Source of the DNA: Spirochaetaceae bacterium
GTDB taxonomy: Bacteria > Spirochaetota > Spirochaetia > DSM-27196 > SKKC01
Assembly (NCBI GenBank): GCA_003554375.1
Contig: PWGF01000233.1
Coordinates: 1 to 37,053 of the forward strand
Direction of reading: 5' to 3'
Length of the DNA: 37,053 nucleotides
Both the position numbers and the translations under genes were made by a program. Shown here one piece after another: positions 15,410 through 23,401 of this stretch. The notes under the pieces are model-generated. The model saw nothing but the letters and a program-made list of their open reading frames with translations, had not been told where the DNA came from and ran no database searches. Within the stretch, counting starts at the first letter, position 1; the number at the start of each line of letters is the position of its first letter.

Positions 15410-15634
15410 ATGAGTGTGAGTATCAATCTTGACTTTGAACAGCTGAAATCGCTCGTGGACCAGCTCTCGAGCGAAGAGGCCGCTGAGCTCGCCGAGTATT
15501 TGCAACGAAAGGCGGCGTTGGATCGTCTTGAGCGCTTTCAGGAAGAGCACAAGGATATCTCGCTGACCGAAGAGGAGATCGCCGAGGAAGTCGAAGCCGT
15601 GCGCCGCGAACGCTACGAAGGCCAACGGCACTAA
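15410..15634 (+). CDS. Antitoxin of PIN-type toxin-antitoxin pair
   Basis: A 74-residue acidic helical protein (many Glu, SLVDQLSSEEAAELAEYLQ at 15-33, then a second charged helix). Size, character and position directly before a PIN toxin (stop TAA at 15632-15634, next ATG at 15635) make it the cognate antitoxin. No ribbon-helix-helix motif is obvious, so DNA binding is not assured. CGGAGGG lies 6 nt before ATG. Upstream, ATTG...CAAT flanks the promoter-like TATACTACAAT at 15386-15396, which may be its control site. Confidence 0.75.
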   Translation: MSVSINLDFEQLKSLVDQLSSEEAAELAEYLQRKAALDRLERFQEEHKDISLTEEEIAEEVEAVRRERYEGQRH

Positions 15635-16042
15635 ATGACGATTGTCCTCGACACCAACCTTTGGGTAAGTATGTTGCTGGGATTACGGGTCCGTAGACTT
15701 AGGCGGCACCTGTACAATCCGCGAATTCGGGTAGTGACCAGTAGCGAACAACGCGTCGAGCTTACCACAACGCTGTCGAAGCGAAAGTTGACGAGAGTTC
15801 TTACTCCCGCAGACCGAGAGTATCTTCTTCGCATCTATGATGACGTTGCCCACGAGATATCGGTAAGTGAGCAGGTGCACATGTGCCGGGACCCAAAGGA
15901 TGACTTTCTCCTCTCACTCGCTCTTGCCGGCCGGGCCCAGGTCATCGTCTCCGGGGACAAAGACCTCCTTGAGCTCCGAAGCTTCCGCGGGACTGAGATA
16001 CTCTCCTACAGCGAGTTCGAGAAACGGCTTGTCGCTCGATGA
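15635..16042 (+). CDS. PIN-domain toxin (COG1569 family)
   Basis: A 135-residue ribonuclease-type toxin of the PIN fold. TIVLDTNLWVSMLL gives the first catalytic Asp (residue 6); Glu in SSEQRVELTTTL, Asp in CRDPKDDFLLSLAL and Asp in VIVSGDKDLLEL complete the acidic centre. The sequence agrees with the family of putative toxin components with a PIN domain. It abuts the antitoxin without a gap, so expression is coupled. Base use (lower GC) differs somewhat from the neighbouring genes, which would fit acquisition as a mobile pair, although no recombination signature is seen. Confidence 0.85.
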   Translation: MTIVLDTNLWVSMLLGLRVRRLRRHLYNPRIRVVTSSEQRVELTTTLSKRKLTRVLTPADREYLLRIYDDVAHEISVSEQVHMCRDPKDDFLLSLALAGRAQVIVSGDKDLLELRSFRGTEILSYSEFEKRLVAR

Positions 16043-16074
16043 AGGATTTCTTCGCCGGCAAGAACATGCCTTTG

Positions 16075-16092
16075 CGCCGGCGGGAACCGGCG
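16075..16092. other. Hairpin between convergent genes
   Basis: CGCCGG-CGGGAA-CCGGCG in the 123-bp region between the toxin stop and the convergent hisK stop. No T-run on either strand; perhaps a weak bidirectional transcription barrier. Confidence 0.25.
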
Positions 16093-16165
16093 AGTCCGGC
16101 AGGGAAGGCGCCCAGAACACCTCGATAAGCGCACGGGAGCAGCAACCTTGGGACCCAGCGACGGC

Positions 16166-16999
16166 TCAGCCGCATAGCGCCTGCTCCTCGGTGGCCTGGA
16201 GCGAGACCGGAACGCGTTGGCGCCGGCGGAACTTGACGAGCGTCTCGACGCCGATCTCCTCGAGCAACCGGGTTACATGGTGCCGGCCGTGAGCGACTTG
16301 CTGCGGTGTGTGAGCATCGGAGCCGTAGGTCAACGGGACGCCGAGCTCGTGGAGAGCGCGGATGACCCACGGGGCCGGGAAGGTCTCTCCGCACTTGCGG
16401 AGGCCGGAGGTGTTGATCTCTACTGCTACATCCTGGGCGGCGATGACCTGGACGGTCTCCTCGATAAGCGGGGTCAGATCGGTATCGATGGGAGGGCCCA
16501 TCGCCTTGATGGCGTCGGGGTGCGCGATCACGTCGAAGAGCCCGGAGCGGGCGGAGCTCTGAACGGCTTCGAAGTAGCGCTCGTATATCTCGAGCGGGTC
16601 CGATGCGTCCGCCCACCGGCGGGGCGCGTATACGTGGTACGGGCCGAAGTCATGTACCGAGCCGATGACGTAGTCCACGCGGCTGTCTGCGAGGGCGTCG
16701 CGGTAGACCTGCTCGGTCCCCGGAAGGTAGTCGGCCTCTATTCCCACGAGGACTTCGAGCTCGTGCGCGTGTTCCTGTTGGAGGGCGGTGGCCTCATTCA
16801 GGTAGCGGCCGAAGTCGCTCCGTGCCATCTGAATCTTCGGCGAGGGGTGGTCGTCGGGATGGGCGAACAGGGGAGCGTGGTCGCTGAAACCGAGCGTGGA
16901 GACGCCGTTAGCTTTGGCGGCATGGACGTAGTCGGCAAGCGAGCCGCTTGCGTGGCCGCAGCGCTTGTGATGGGTGTGAAGATCGATTGTGCAGTACAT
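16166..16999 (-). CDS. hisK: Histidinol-phosphatase, PHP family
   Basis: Dephosphorylates histidinol phosphate, the step after HisC in histidine synthesis. The 277 residues carry the PHP metal-binding series: DLHTHHKRCGHASG at 6-19, GFSDHAPL, GIEADYLPG, IGSVHDFG, IAHPD and the terminal GSDAHTP. The spacing is that of the HisK/HisJ branch, not of polymerase PHP domains. AGGAG lies 5 nt before ATG 16999. The aminotransferase gene hisC lies 1.7 kb upstream on the same strand, separated by a tRNA and a terminator, so the two histidine genes are near but not in one transcript. Confidence 0.87.
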   Translation of the reverse strand: MYCTIDLHTHHKRCGHASGSLADYVHAAKANGVSTLGFSDHAPLFAHPDDHPSPKIQMARSDFGRYLNEATALQQEHAHELEVLVGIEADYLPGTEQVYRDALADSRVDYVIGSVHDFGPYHVYAPRRWADASDPLEIYERYFEAVQSSARSGLFDVIAHPDAIKAMGPPIDTDLTPLIEETVQVIAAQDVAVEINTSGLRKCGETFPAPWVIRALHELGVPLTYGSDAHTPQQVAHGRHHVTRLLEEIGVETLVKFRRRQRVPVSLQATEEQALCG

Positions 17000-17111
17000 A
17001 GTTACTCCTGTATGGGATCGTGAATCGACTCGAACGGACGCGAACGGTGCGCCCTGAGGGCCAGGACGGCGAGCTCCGCAATCGTTCCACCCGCGTCATG
17101 GACCGCGCGCT

Positions 17112-17645
17112 CTACGATGGGCCGTAGCGGTCGAACCAGGCGCGCTCGCCGAACGGCTTCTTTGGGGCCTGTGACGGTTCTTCAGCTGGGACGCCAACGG
17201 GCAGGAGCACTCGCACCTCCTGCTCCGCCGGAACGCCGAGCAGGCGGCCAATCCGGCCCGCCACGTCGTTGCTGCGGAGCACGCCGTCGATCCAGACCGA
17301 CGCGTAGCCGAGCGCGGTTATTGCGAGTAGCATATTCTCGGTTGCCGCGGCGTAGTCCTCGACGCCGAAGCTCAACTCATGGTCGCTTGTCGCGTCCGGG
17401 TCCATCACGACGGCGATGATGGCCTGGGCGGTGGTGAGGGCCGGCGAGCCCCCCGCGAGCTCAGCAATCTGTGACCTGATCTTCGGATCGGTGACGATCA
17501 CGAATGACGTCGACTGTCCGTTGTACCCGCTGGGTGCGCGGATACCGGCGTCTACGATTTTTACCAGGTGGTCGCGGGGCACCGGCGAGTCGGTAAACGA
17601 ATCACGGTAGCTCGCGCGGCGTGCTATTGCATCAAACAGTTCCAT
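17112..17645 (-). CDS. Nitroreductase family protein
   Basis: FMN-dependent oxidoreductase of the nitroreductase fold, 177 residues. Typical features are the N-terminal RRASYRDSFTDSPVP (FMN-contacting Arg/Ser), APSGYNGQSTSFVIVTD, and AATENMLLAITALGYASVWID in the middle, with VLLPVGVPAE near the end. GAGGAGG lies just upstream of ATG 17645. It follows the tRNA-fMet terminator and thus has a separate promoter; it is 112 bp before hisK. The electron acceptor cannot be read from sequence. Confidence 0.88.
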   Translation of the reverse strand: MELFDAIARRASYRDSFTDSPVPRDHLVKIVDAGIRAPSGYNGQSTSFVIVTDPKIRSQIAELAGGSPALTTAQAIIAVVMDPDATSDHELSFGVEDYAAATENMLLAITALGYASVWIDGVLRSNDVAGRIGRLLGVPAEQEVRVLLPVGVPAEEPSQAPKKPFGERAWFDRYGPS

Positions 17646-17831
17646 CTCATCCTCCTCTCTGAAGCCGGCTGGTGTGTGGCACCGTTCCGGTCAAAGCATC
17701 ACCGAGTGCGGCGGCCGCCGCAGCGCGCAGACGTTGAGCGGAAGGGGCAATAACCCGACCCTGGAAACCGGCGGGGCCAGGTCTTGCGCGTCTTGTTTAC
17801 AACCGCGGCGGTAGGGGGGCTCGATGACCGT

Positions 17832-17870
17832 CTTTGTGGTGTGTCAAAGCGCCTGACAGACAACACAAAG
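17832..17870. repeat. Imperfect inverted repeat downstream of fMet terminator
   Basis: CTTTGTGGTGTGTCA and TGACAGACAACACAAAG are nearly complementary arms around a 7-nt loop. There is no T-run. It lies 14 bp past the terminator T-tract in the otherwise empty 240 bp before the nitroreductase gene. Role unknown. Confidence 0.4.
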
Positions 17871-17883
17871 CCCGCGAGCACAC

Positions 17884-17916
17884 AAAAAGGGCCGAGCCAC
17901 ACGGAGTGACCCGGCC
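17884..17916 (-). terminator. Rho-independent terminator of tRNA-fMet
   Basis: Minus-strand hairpin 17916-17890: 11 bp stem (two G-U pairs) with GGCCGGGTCAC on the 5-prime side and a 5-nt loop, followed by CTTTTTG. It begins 8 nt after the tRNA end. It is the clearest intrinsic terminator in the window. Confidence 0.88.
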
Positions 17917-17923
17917 TTCTCTA

Positions 17924-17996
<73 letters not shown>

Positions 17997-18084
17997 ATGT
18001 CTGCTGAGAACATACCAAAGGCCCTGCTCAAGCGTCAACAGCCTTCCACGGTTCTCCGGCGCAATTCCTGTTGAACATCCGGCT

Positions 18085-18741
18085 CTATCCGTGTCGGTAC
18101 CGAATGATGAGCGTGAGCGCAACGGCAAGCACGACCGACACCACTGCGATGACGGGCCCCAGCAGTTGAAGCGCACCGTCCTGCTCCACGGATATATTAT
18201 ATCCGGCGTGCAGAACGACTGCTAGAACCAAGCTCCGCCCGATATGCCATTCGCGGATACGTCCCGCTATCGCTCCGCTGATGATGGCGGTGCAGCCTGC
18301 GTGGAGCGGGATTGCGGTGAAGGTTCGCAGCAAGACGGCGCTCCCGCCCGGTGACAGCAGCGCGCTCTCGACGATTCCGAATCCTGCTCCTACCGCCGCA
18401 CCGAGGACCGCCCCCTGTGCAGCGTCATATGCGGCCGGTGCTATACGGCGATCTCGATTGCCAATGAATCCGGCTGCAACGAGCGCTTTGGGGGCTTCCT
18501 CAGCAACGGCGACGTGTACGAAGTGGCCGAGCAAGTAGCCGGCGGTCGCTGCCCCGAATGGGATGAAGCCTAACAAGGTAGCGATGCCTGCTGAGGCAAG
18601 AACGAGCACCCCGCCGCTCAGTCCGGATTTGAGCAACCGCCCGAAAGGTGGTTGCTCCTGGAGGGGCAGGAGCACTGTTGCAAGCACGAGCGCGAGTGCC
18701 GTTATGGATACTGCAATCGCGAGTGCGGCATGCGGGTTCAC
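18085..18741 (-). CDS. PrsW-type intramembrane metalloprotease
   Basis: A 218-residue integral membrane protein with about seven hydrophobic segments. The glutamic-type metalloprotease motifs of the PrsW/CPBP group are present: EEAPK at 81-85, GFGIVES with Glu124, PLHAGCT with His146, and LHAGYN with His177. In Bacillus PrsW cleaves the RsiW anti-sigma factor; no anti-sigma gene is seen here, so its substrate is unknown. The start ATG overlaps the hisC stop (ATGA), with no Shine-Dalgarno of its own, so its translation depends on hisC. This odd coupling of a histidine gene with a protease is probably operon convenience. Confidence 0.82.
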   Translation of the reverse strand: MNPHAALAIAVSITALALVLATVLLPLQEQPPFGRLLKSGLSGGVLVLASAGIATLLGFIPFGAATAGYLLGHFVHVAVAEEAPKALVAAGFIGNRDRRIAPAAYDAAQGAVLGAAVGAGFGIVESALLSPGGSAVLLRTFTAIPLHAGCTAIISGAIAGRIREWHIGRSLVLAVVLHAGYNISVEQDGALQLLGPVIAVVSVVLAVALTLIIRYRHG

Positions 18742-19823
18742 CGTTTCGTCGTCGACCTTGCAGGGGCTTCATGAAGGGCCGCAATGGCCGTAAGCAGCCC
18801 TTCTGTGTCTTCCGGCTTCCCGACGGTTATGCGAACAGCCTCAGGAAGACCGAAACTCTCCAGTGGGCGAACCGCGTAGCCCGCGTCCATGAGTTGTGCG
18901 GCAAAGAGATGGGCCTCCATACCGGCTTCGATACACACGAAGTTCGCTGCGCTGGGGTAGGGCGTGAAACCGAGTTGGGATAGCCCTTTCGAAAGGCGGG
19001 CCCTCTCCTCAGCATTGCGAGCTACACAGTCACGCACGTATGACGGATCTTCGAGCGCTGCGGCAGCTGCCGCCTCGGCAACGGAGCTGACGTTGAACGG
19101 CGGCTTGACGCGATAGAGCGCTTCGATTAGCTCGGCACATCCGAACCCGTATCCAACGCGGAGTCCCGCCAACCCGTATGCCTTGGAGAACGTGCGAAGA
19201 ACGAGCAGGTTTTCGTACTGGTCCACGAGCTCCCGGGTGGGGGGGCGCCGACCTTCCGGGACGTAATCCACGTACGCTTCGTCCAAGACCACGAGGATCT
19301 GCCGCGGGATGTACTCGAGCAGATCCTCGATAGCGTCGGGAGCCATCGCCGTACCGGTTGGGTTGTTCGGATTGCACAGCCAAACAATCCGGGTGCGGTC
19401 ACCGAGGAACCGGCGAAACGCATCGGGATCGTGTGCACCGTGCCTCATCGGAACCTTCACCGGACTGCCGTCGTAGAGGGAGGTTACGCTGTGATACTGG
19501 CTGAAGGTGTGTTCCGCTGCGAGGCTCTCTTCTTTGGTATTCAGAAACGTCCCGGCGGCGATTGCCATGAGCTCATCCGAGCCGTTTCCTATAATGATCC
19601 GCTCTTCCTGGATGTCCAGATGTCCAGCCAGTGCGCTTCGCAATTTGCTGGAGAACTGATCAGGATATCGGCTGACAGCGGGCGCCACCAGTTGAAGCGC
19701 GGCAAGGGCTGCTGGGTGGGGGCCGTACGGATTCTCGTTACTCGATAACTTGACCGCCCCAGCCTTGGAGGTGCCAGGCGAATAGGTTGGGATCTGTTGA
19801 ACGGACAAACGCGGTGGAACCAT
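18738..19823 (-). CDS. hisC: Histidinol-phosphate aminotransferase
   Basis: PLP enzyme converting imidazole-acetol phosphate and glutamate to histidinol phosphate. The 361 residues match class II aminotransferase HisC: KLSSNENPYGPHP near the N-terminus, NGSDEL, LCNPNNPTGT in the middle, DEAYVDY, and the PLP lysine in RTFSKAYGLAGLRVGYG. The C-terminal end VRITVGKPEDTEGLL is normal. GGGGAGG precedes ATG 19823. A promoter with a 14-bp palindrome across its -10 box lies about 65 nt upstream. prsW overlaps its end. Confidence 0.94.
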   Translation of the reverse strand: MVPPRLSVQQIPTYSPGTSKAGAVKLSSNENPYGPHPAALAALQLVAPAVSRYPDQFSSKLRSALAGHLDIQEERIIIGNGSDELMAIAAGTFLNTKEESLAAEHTFSQYHSVTSLYDGSPVKVPMRHGAHDPDAFRRFLGDRTRIVWLCNPNNPTGTAMAPDAIEDLLEYIPRQILVVLDEAYVDYVPEGRRPPTRELVDQYENLLVLRTFSKAYGLAGLRVGYGFGCAELIEALYRVKPPFNVSSVAEAAAAAALEDPSYVRDCVARNAEERARLSKGLSQLGFTPYPSAANFVCIEAGMEAHLFAAQLMDAGYAVRPLESFGLPEAVRITVGKPEDTEGLLTAIAALHEAPARSTTKR

Positions 19824-19883
19824 GTCTTAACCTCCCCAATTCAGCTCCCGTTGGACGCGCCCCAAGGGCCCCGCGAGTACCAG

Positions 19884-19897
19884 GCGTCTATAGACGC
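19884..19897. promoter_or_regulatory. 14-bp palindrome over hisC -10 (candidate operator)
   Basis: GCGTCTATAGACGC is perfectly self-complementary and contains the candidate -10 box TATAGA. A dimeric repressor bound here would block hisC transcription. Confidence 0.45.
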
Positions 19898-19914
19898 ATC
19901 TTCCGGGTAATCAA
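19887..19914 (-). promoter_or_regulatory. Candidate hisC promoter
   Basis: Minus strand TTGATT at 19914-19909, 16-bp spacer, TATAGA at 19892-19887. The hisC ATG is 63 nt downstream with a strong Shine-Dalgarno. Confidence 0.45.
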
Positions 19915-20143
19915 AGCAGCTGTCAACGCAACGCCTTCCTGGAAGAGGACAAACGCAGTTAGACAACGCCCCCAGAAGCGCGGCGGCGAGTGCCCTTCCT
20001 TGACGCTTGGCCGCGACGGGTGGCGACGTGCTCAGATAGGGAGGAATGCTCGTCTCATCGTATTCCGGCCGCCGATATACGACATAGAGCCATAGTGGTC
20101 CAACTGCGTTTGCTCTGTGGTCGGAAGAGGGCTCGGCGCGGCG

Positions 20144-20560
20144 CTACCGGCCCTCCGAGCTGCCCGGCTCCGCCTCCGAACGCCGTTTCGCTGTGTTCGG
20201 CGGGTTCTTCTTGAGGTATTCGTGGTCCTCCGACATGTCCTCGATAAGGTCGGCGAGCTTCATCTGCAGGCTTGTCTCGGTTGTCTTTGCGAAGATGAGG
20301 TCGCGTGGATTGTCGAACAGCGATTTCACGGATTTCATAATTCGTGCTATCTCGGCATTGCTGAAGCCGTTCATTATGATCACCTTATTCTCGAGCGGAC
20401 CGTGCGCGCCTGGGTCGGCGCCGGACGTGGCGTTGGGCTCGGCGTCCGGCCCGGCGTTTGGCTTGGCCCGGCGTTTGGAGTCCGGCTCGGCATTGGGCTC
20501 GGCGACCGGCTTAGCGTCGGGCCGGGGAGCGCCCGGTTCATTGTGCGACGTCTCGGACAT
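20144..20560 (-). CDS. DUF3783 domain protein with repetitive Pro/Ala/Glu N-terminus
   Basis: 138 residues. Residues about 1-55 are low complexity, built from short units such as AEPNAEPD and AKPNAGPD. Residues about 58-118 match the DUF3783 pattern: IIMNGFSNAEIARIMKSVKS, then FAKTTETSLQMKLADLIEDM and EDHEYLKKN. DUF3783 proteins are small, occur in spirochaetes and clostridia, and have no known function. AGGAG lies 7 nt before ATG 20560. The upstream region is shared with divergent clpB and holds a promoter with an inverted repeat. Confidence 0.78.
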   Translation of the reverse strand: MSETSHNEPGAPRPDAKPVAEPNAEPDSKRRAKPNAGPDAEPNATSGADPGAHGPLENKVIIMNGFSNAEIARIMKSVKSLFDNPRDLIFAKTTETSLQMKLADLIEDMSEDHEYLKKNPPNTAKRRSEAEPGSSEGR

Positions 20561-20582
20561 TGCAGTACTCCTGTGTAGGTCG

Positions 20583-20627
20583 TGGTATTATCTTGATACC
20601 ATAGGAGGGGGGATATCGGGCTGACAA
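20583..20627 (-). promoter_or_regulatory. Candidate promoter and dyad of DUF3783 gene
   Basis: Minus strand TTGTCA at 20627-20622, 18-bp spacer, TATGGT at 20603-20598. It overlaps the inverted repeat TGGTAT-N7-ATACCA at 20583-20601, a plausible operator next to the start of transcription. Confidence 0.35.
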
Positions 20628-20652
20628 GAGGGCGGAGTCAACCGGACATCAA

Positions 20653-20671
20653 TCACCGGCGTTGCCGGTGA
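20653..20671. promoter_or_regulatory. Palindrome overlapping clpB -35
   Basis: TCACCGGC-GTT-GCCGGTGA: perfect 8-bp arms, 3-nt centre. The candidate -35 TTGCCG (20662-20667) lies within it. It is not a CIRCE element (TTAGCACTC-N9-GAGTGCTAA), so any control would be of a different type. Confidence 0.45.
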
Positions 20672-20691
20672 GATATCATCATTTTTATACT
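20662..20691 (+). promoter_or_regulatory. Candidate clpB promoter
   Basis: TTGCCG at 20662-20667, 18-bp spacer, TATACT at 20686-20691. ATG 20702 follows after 10 nt, so the leader would be only a few bases; no Shine-Dalgarno is present. Confidence 0.45.
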
Positions 20692-20701
20692 TTTTAGAGA
20701 T

Positions 20702-23305
20702 ATGAAGTACGATAGTCTGACACTAAAGGCCCAGGATGTCTTGCAGCAGGCGTCCGGGGTAGCACAAGAATACAAGCATCCAACACTCGACGTAGACCAC
20801 CTGGCTTTGGCGATGATCCGCCAGGAGGAGGGCGTGGTACCGCCGTTGCTGAGCCGGATCGGCGCCGATCCGCGCGACCTGGAGGCCGGCATCCAGTCCG
20901 TGCTGGGCCAGAAACCGGTCGTGCATGGCGACGAAGCGCAGATGCAGCTCTCCTCCACCATGCAGAAGGTGCTCAACAGCGCGGAGAAGGAGGCGTCGGA
21001 TCTTAAAGACGAATACGTCTCGACCGAGCATCTCCTCTTGGCGGCGGTGAGCCGGAAGCATCCGGTGGCGGATAAGTTCGCTGAAGCAGGAGTCACGCGC
21101 GACGCAATTCTCACCGCGCTCAAATCGGTGCGCGGCAACCGGCGCGTGACGGACCAAGATCCGGAGAGCAAGTACCAGGTACTGGAGAAATACTGTCGCG
21201 ACCTTACCGCTGAGGCGCGCAAAGAGAAGCTCGACCCGGTCATCGGCCGTGACGAGGAGATCCGCCGGATCATGCAGGTGCTGAGCCGCCGCACCAAAAA
21301 CAACCCGGTTCTGATCGGAGAACCGGGCACGGGGAAGACTGCGATTGTCGAGGGCGTTGCCCGGCGCATCGTCTCCGGCGACGTGCCGGATAGCCTCAAG
21401 GACAAGCGGCTCCTCGCGCTCGACCTGGGATCGCTCGTTGCAGGGACCAAGTACCGTGGCGAGTTCGAGGACCGCTTCAAGGCGGTGATCCAGGAGATCG
21501 CGGAGTCGGAGGGGCAGATCATCCTCTTTATCGACGAGCTGCACACCGTCGTCGGTGCAGGTGCGGCCGAAGGCGCAGTGGACGCTTCCAACCTGCTCAA
21601 GCCCGCGCTTGCGCGCGGCCAGCTCCGGGCAATTGGCGCAACAACGCTCGATGAGTATCGCAAGCACATCGAGAAGGACGCCGCATTCGAGCGCCGCTTC
21701 CAGACCGTCTACACGCAGGAGCCGAGCGTCCAGGACACGGTCGCCATTCTGCGGGGACTCAAAGAGCGCTATGAGGTACATCACGGCGTCCGGATCACCG
21801 ACGAAGCGATCATCGCGGCAGCAACGCTCAGCGATCGCTACATCACCTCGCGTTTCCTGCCGGACAAGGCGATCGATCTCATCGATGAGGCGGCCAGCCG
21901 GCTCAAAATGGAGATCGAGAGCCAGCCGGTGGAGCTCGATCAGCTCGAGCGGCGCATTCTCCAGCTCGATATCGAACGGCAGGCGCTGACCAAGGAGAGC
22001 GATCAAGCCAGCGTCGAGCGTCGTGAGAAGCTGGAAGAGGAGCTTGCCGAGCTGCGGGCCAAGCGGGATGAGATGCAGATGGAGTGGCAGAACGAGAAGG
22101 AGCTCATCGAAGGGATCCGCTCGCTCAAGCAGCGGATCGAGGAGCTCAACGCCGAGGAGGCGCAGCAGGAGCGCCAAGGCAACCTGACTCGCGCCGCGGA
22201 GATCAAACACGGGCTCATTCCGGAGGCGGAGCGCGAGCTGGCCGAAAAGACGGCCAAGATCGACGAGCTGCAGGACGAACGGCGGCTGCTTCGCGAGGAA
22301 GTCGGGGACGAGGACGTTGCCCAAGTCGTGAGCGCTTGGACCGGTATTCCGGTGAGCAAGATGATGGCAAGCGAGATGGCGAAGCTCCTTGAGCTCGAGG
22401 CAACGCTCGGCGAGCGCGTGATCGGCCAGGAGCGCGCGGTCAACGCAGTCTCGGATGCCATCCGCCGGAACAAGAGCGGGCTCTCGGACATCAGCAGGCC
22501 CACCGGCGTGTTCATGTTCGTTGGGCCGACCGGCGTCGGAAAGACGGAGCTCGCCAAGACGCTTGCCGCGTACCTCTTCGACGACGAGCGGGCGCTGACC
22601 CGGATCGACATGAGCGAGTACATGGAAAAGTACTCGGTCAGTCGTTTGATCGGCGCGCCGCCCGGCTACGTGGGATACGAGCAGGGCGGTCAGCTTACGG
22701 AGGTCGTGCGGCGAAGGCCATATTCGGTCATTCTCTTTGACGAGGTGGAGAAGGCGCATGCGGACGTTTTCAACGTGCTGTTGCAGCTGCTCGACGAAGG
22801 ACGGTTGACCGACGGCCAGGGTCGCGTTGTGGACTTCCGGAACACGATCATCATCATGACGAGCAACCTCGGCAGTGACGTCATCCTGGGCGCCGAGAAC
22901 CCGGAGGAGCGGTGGCCGCAGATTCGGGAGCTTCTGCACGCCACGTTCAAGCCGGAGTTCCTGAACCGGCTGGATGAGATCATCATGTTCCACCGGCTGT
23001 CGAAGGAGCAGATCAAGAAGATCGTCGACCTGGAAGTCGAACGGGTGGCTCGCCGCCTTGGCGAGCGCAAGATGTCGATCGATCTGGACGAAACGGCCAA
23101 GGAGCATCTGGCTGCGGCGGGCTACGATCCGCAGTTCGGCGCGCGGCCACTCAAGCGGGCCGTGCAGAACCAGCTGCAGAATCCGCTGGCGCGGAAGCTC
23201 TTGGCCGGCGAGTTCAAGGAGGGCGACCGTATTGTCGTAAGCGCCGCCGACGGCGAGCTAACCTTTGAGAAGAGCAAGGAGCTTGCCGAGGCTGCAAGCG
23301 CGTAG
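20702..23305 (+). CDS. clpB: ATP-dependent chaperone ClpB (Hsp100 disaggregase)
   Basis: Hexameric cytosolic disaggregase working with DnaK. 867 residues, the full ClpB length. Order: Clp N domain (about 1-145), NBD1 with Walker A GEPGTGKT at 206-213 and [13 protein letters not shown], the coiled-coil middle domain (about 400-530, rich in Glu/Lys/Arg, which sets ClpB apart from ClpC/ClpA), NBD2 with GPTGVGKT at 608-615, the pore loop GYVGYEQGG and the C-terminal FGARPLKR sensor 2. Start ATG 20702 has no Shine-Dalgarno and lies 10 nt after a -10 box. A palindrome overlaps the -35, a likely control point. argH follows by 96 bp with its own promoter. Confidence 0.97.
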   Translation: MKYDSLTLKAQDVLQQASGVAQEYKHPTLDVDHLALAMIRQEEGVVPPLLSRIGADPRDLEAGIQSVLGQKPVVHGDEAQMQLSSTMQKVLNSAEKEASDLKDEYVSTEHLLLAAVSRKHPVADKFAEAGVTRDAILTALKSVRGNRRVTDQDPESKYQVLEKYCRDLTAEARKEKLDPVIGRDEEIRRIMQVLSRRTKNNPVLIGEPGTGKTAIVEGVARRIVSGDVPDSLKDKRLLALDLGSLVAGTKYRGEFEDRFKAVIQEIAESEGQIILFIDELHTVVGAGAAEGAVDASNLLKPALARGQLRAIGATTLDEYRKHIEKDAAFERRFQTVYTQEPSVQDTVAILRGLKERYEVHHGVRITDEAIIAAATLSDRYITSRFLPDKAIDLIDEAASRLKMEIESQPVELDQLERRILQLDIERQALTKESDQASVERREKLEEELAELRAKRDEMQMEWQNEKELIEGIRSLKQRIEELNAEEAQQERQGNLTRAAEIKHGLIPEAERELAEKTAKIDELQDERRLLREEVGDEDVAQVVSAWTGIPVSKMMASEMAKLLELEATLGERVIGQERAVNAVSDAIRRNKSGLSDISRPTGVFMFVGPTGVGKTELAKTLAAYLFDDERALTRIDMSEYMEKYSVSRLIGAPPGYVGYEQGGQLTEVVRRRPYSVILFDEVEKAHADVFNVLLQLLDEGRLTDGQGRVVDFRNTIIIMTSNLGSDVILGAENPEERWPQIRELLHATFKPEFLNRLDEIIMFHRLSKEQIKKIVDLEVERVARRLGERKMSIDLDETAKEHLAAAGYDPQFGARPLKRAVQNQLQNPLARKLLAGEFKEGDRIVVSAADGELTFEKSKELAEAASA

Positions 23306-23330
23306 GCGCCAACCGCGCAGGTCGAAACGC

Positions 23331-23363
23331 GTAGCCGGGTGGGCCGCCGGCTCGTCCGGCTAC
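23331..23363 (+). other. Hairpin between clpB and argH
   Basis: GTAGCCGG at 23331-23338 pairs with CCGGCTAC at 23356-23363; the loop can form an inner GCC/GGC stem. No U-run follows; the argH -35 begins 4 nt later. It may attenuate read-through from clpB. Confidence 0.35.
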
Positions 23364-23366
23364 CGA

Positions 23367-23395
23367 TTGACCTGCCGCCTCGGCCCGGATAGCCT
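23367..23395 (+). promoter_or_regulatory. Candidate argH promoter (leaderless)
   Basis: TTGACC at 23367-23372, 17-bp spacer, TAGCCT at 23390-23395, then 6 nt to ATG 23402, with no Shine-Dalgarno. Confidence 0.4.
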
Positions 23396-23401
23396 CCGGT
23401 C

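Larger units (their letters stand above)
19824..20143 (-). other. 320-bp spacer with coding-like but broken sequence
   Basis: No intact gene. On the minus strand one frame, in phase with the upstream DUF3783 gene after its TAG, runs without stop from 20143 to 19843 and reads protein-like, but it has no start codon before a TTG at about 19970. From about 19970 to 19888 a neighbouring frame becomes more protein-like (FVLFQEGVALTAALITRKM, then stop). Together they look like a short frame-shifted membrane protein. This may be a gene remnant or chance. The hisC promoter lies at the downstream end. Confidence 0.3.

Noticed and set aside
20723-23107. 794-codon open frame antisense to clpB
   Set aside because: It lies entirely opposite a clear ClpB gene; its composition is that expected from the complement of GC-rich coding sequence, and no domain is visible.
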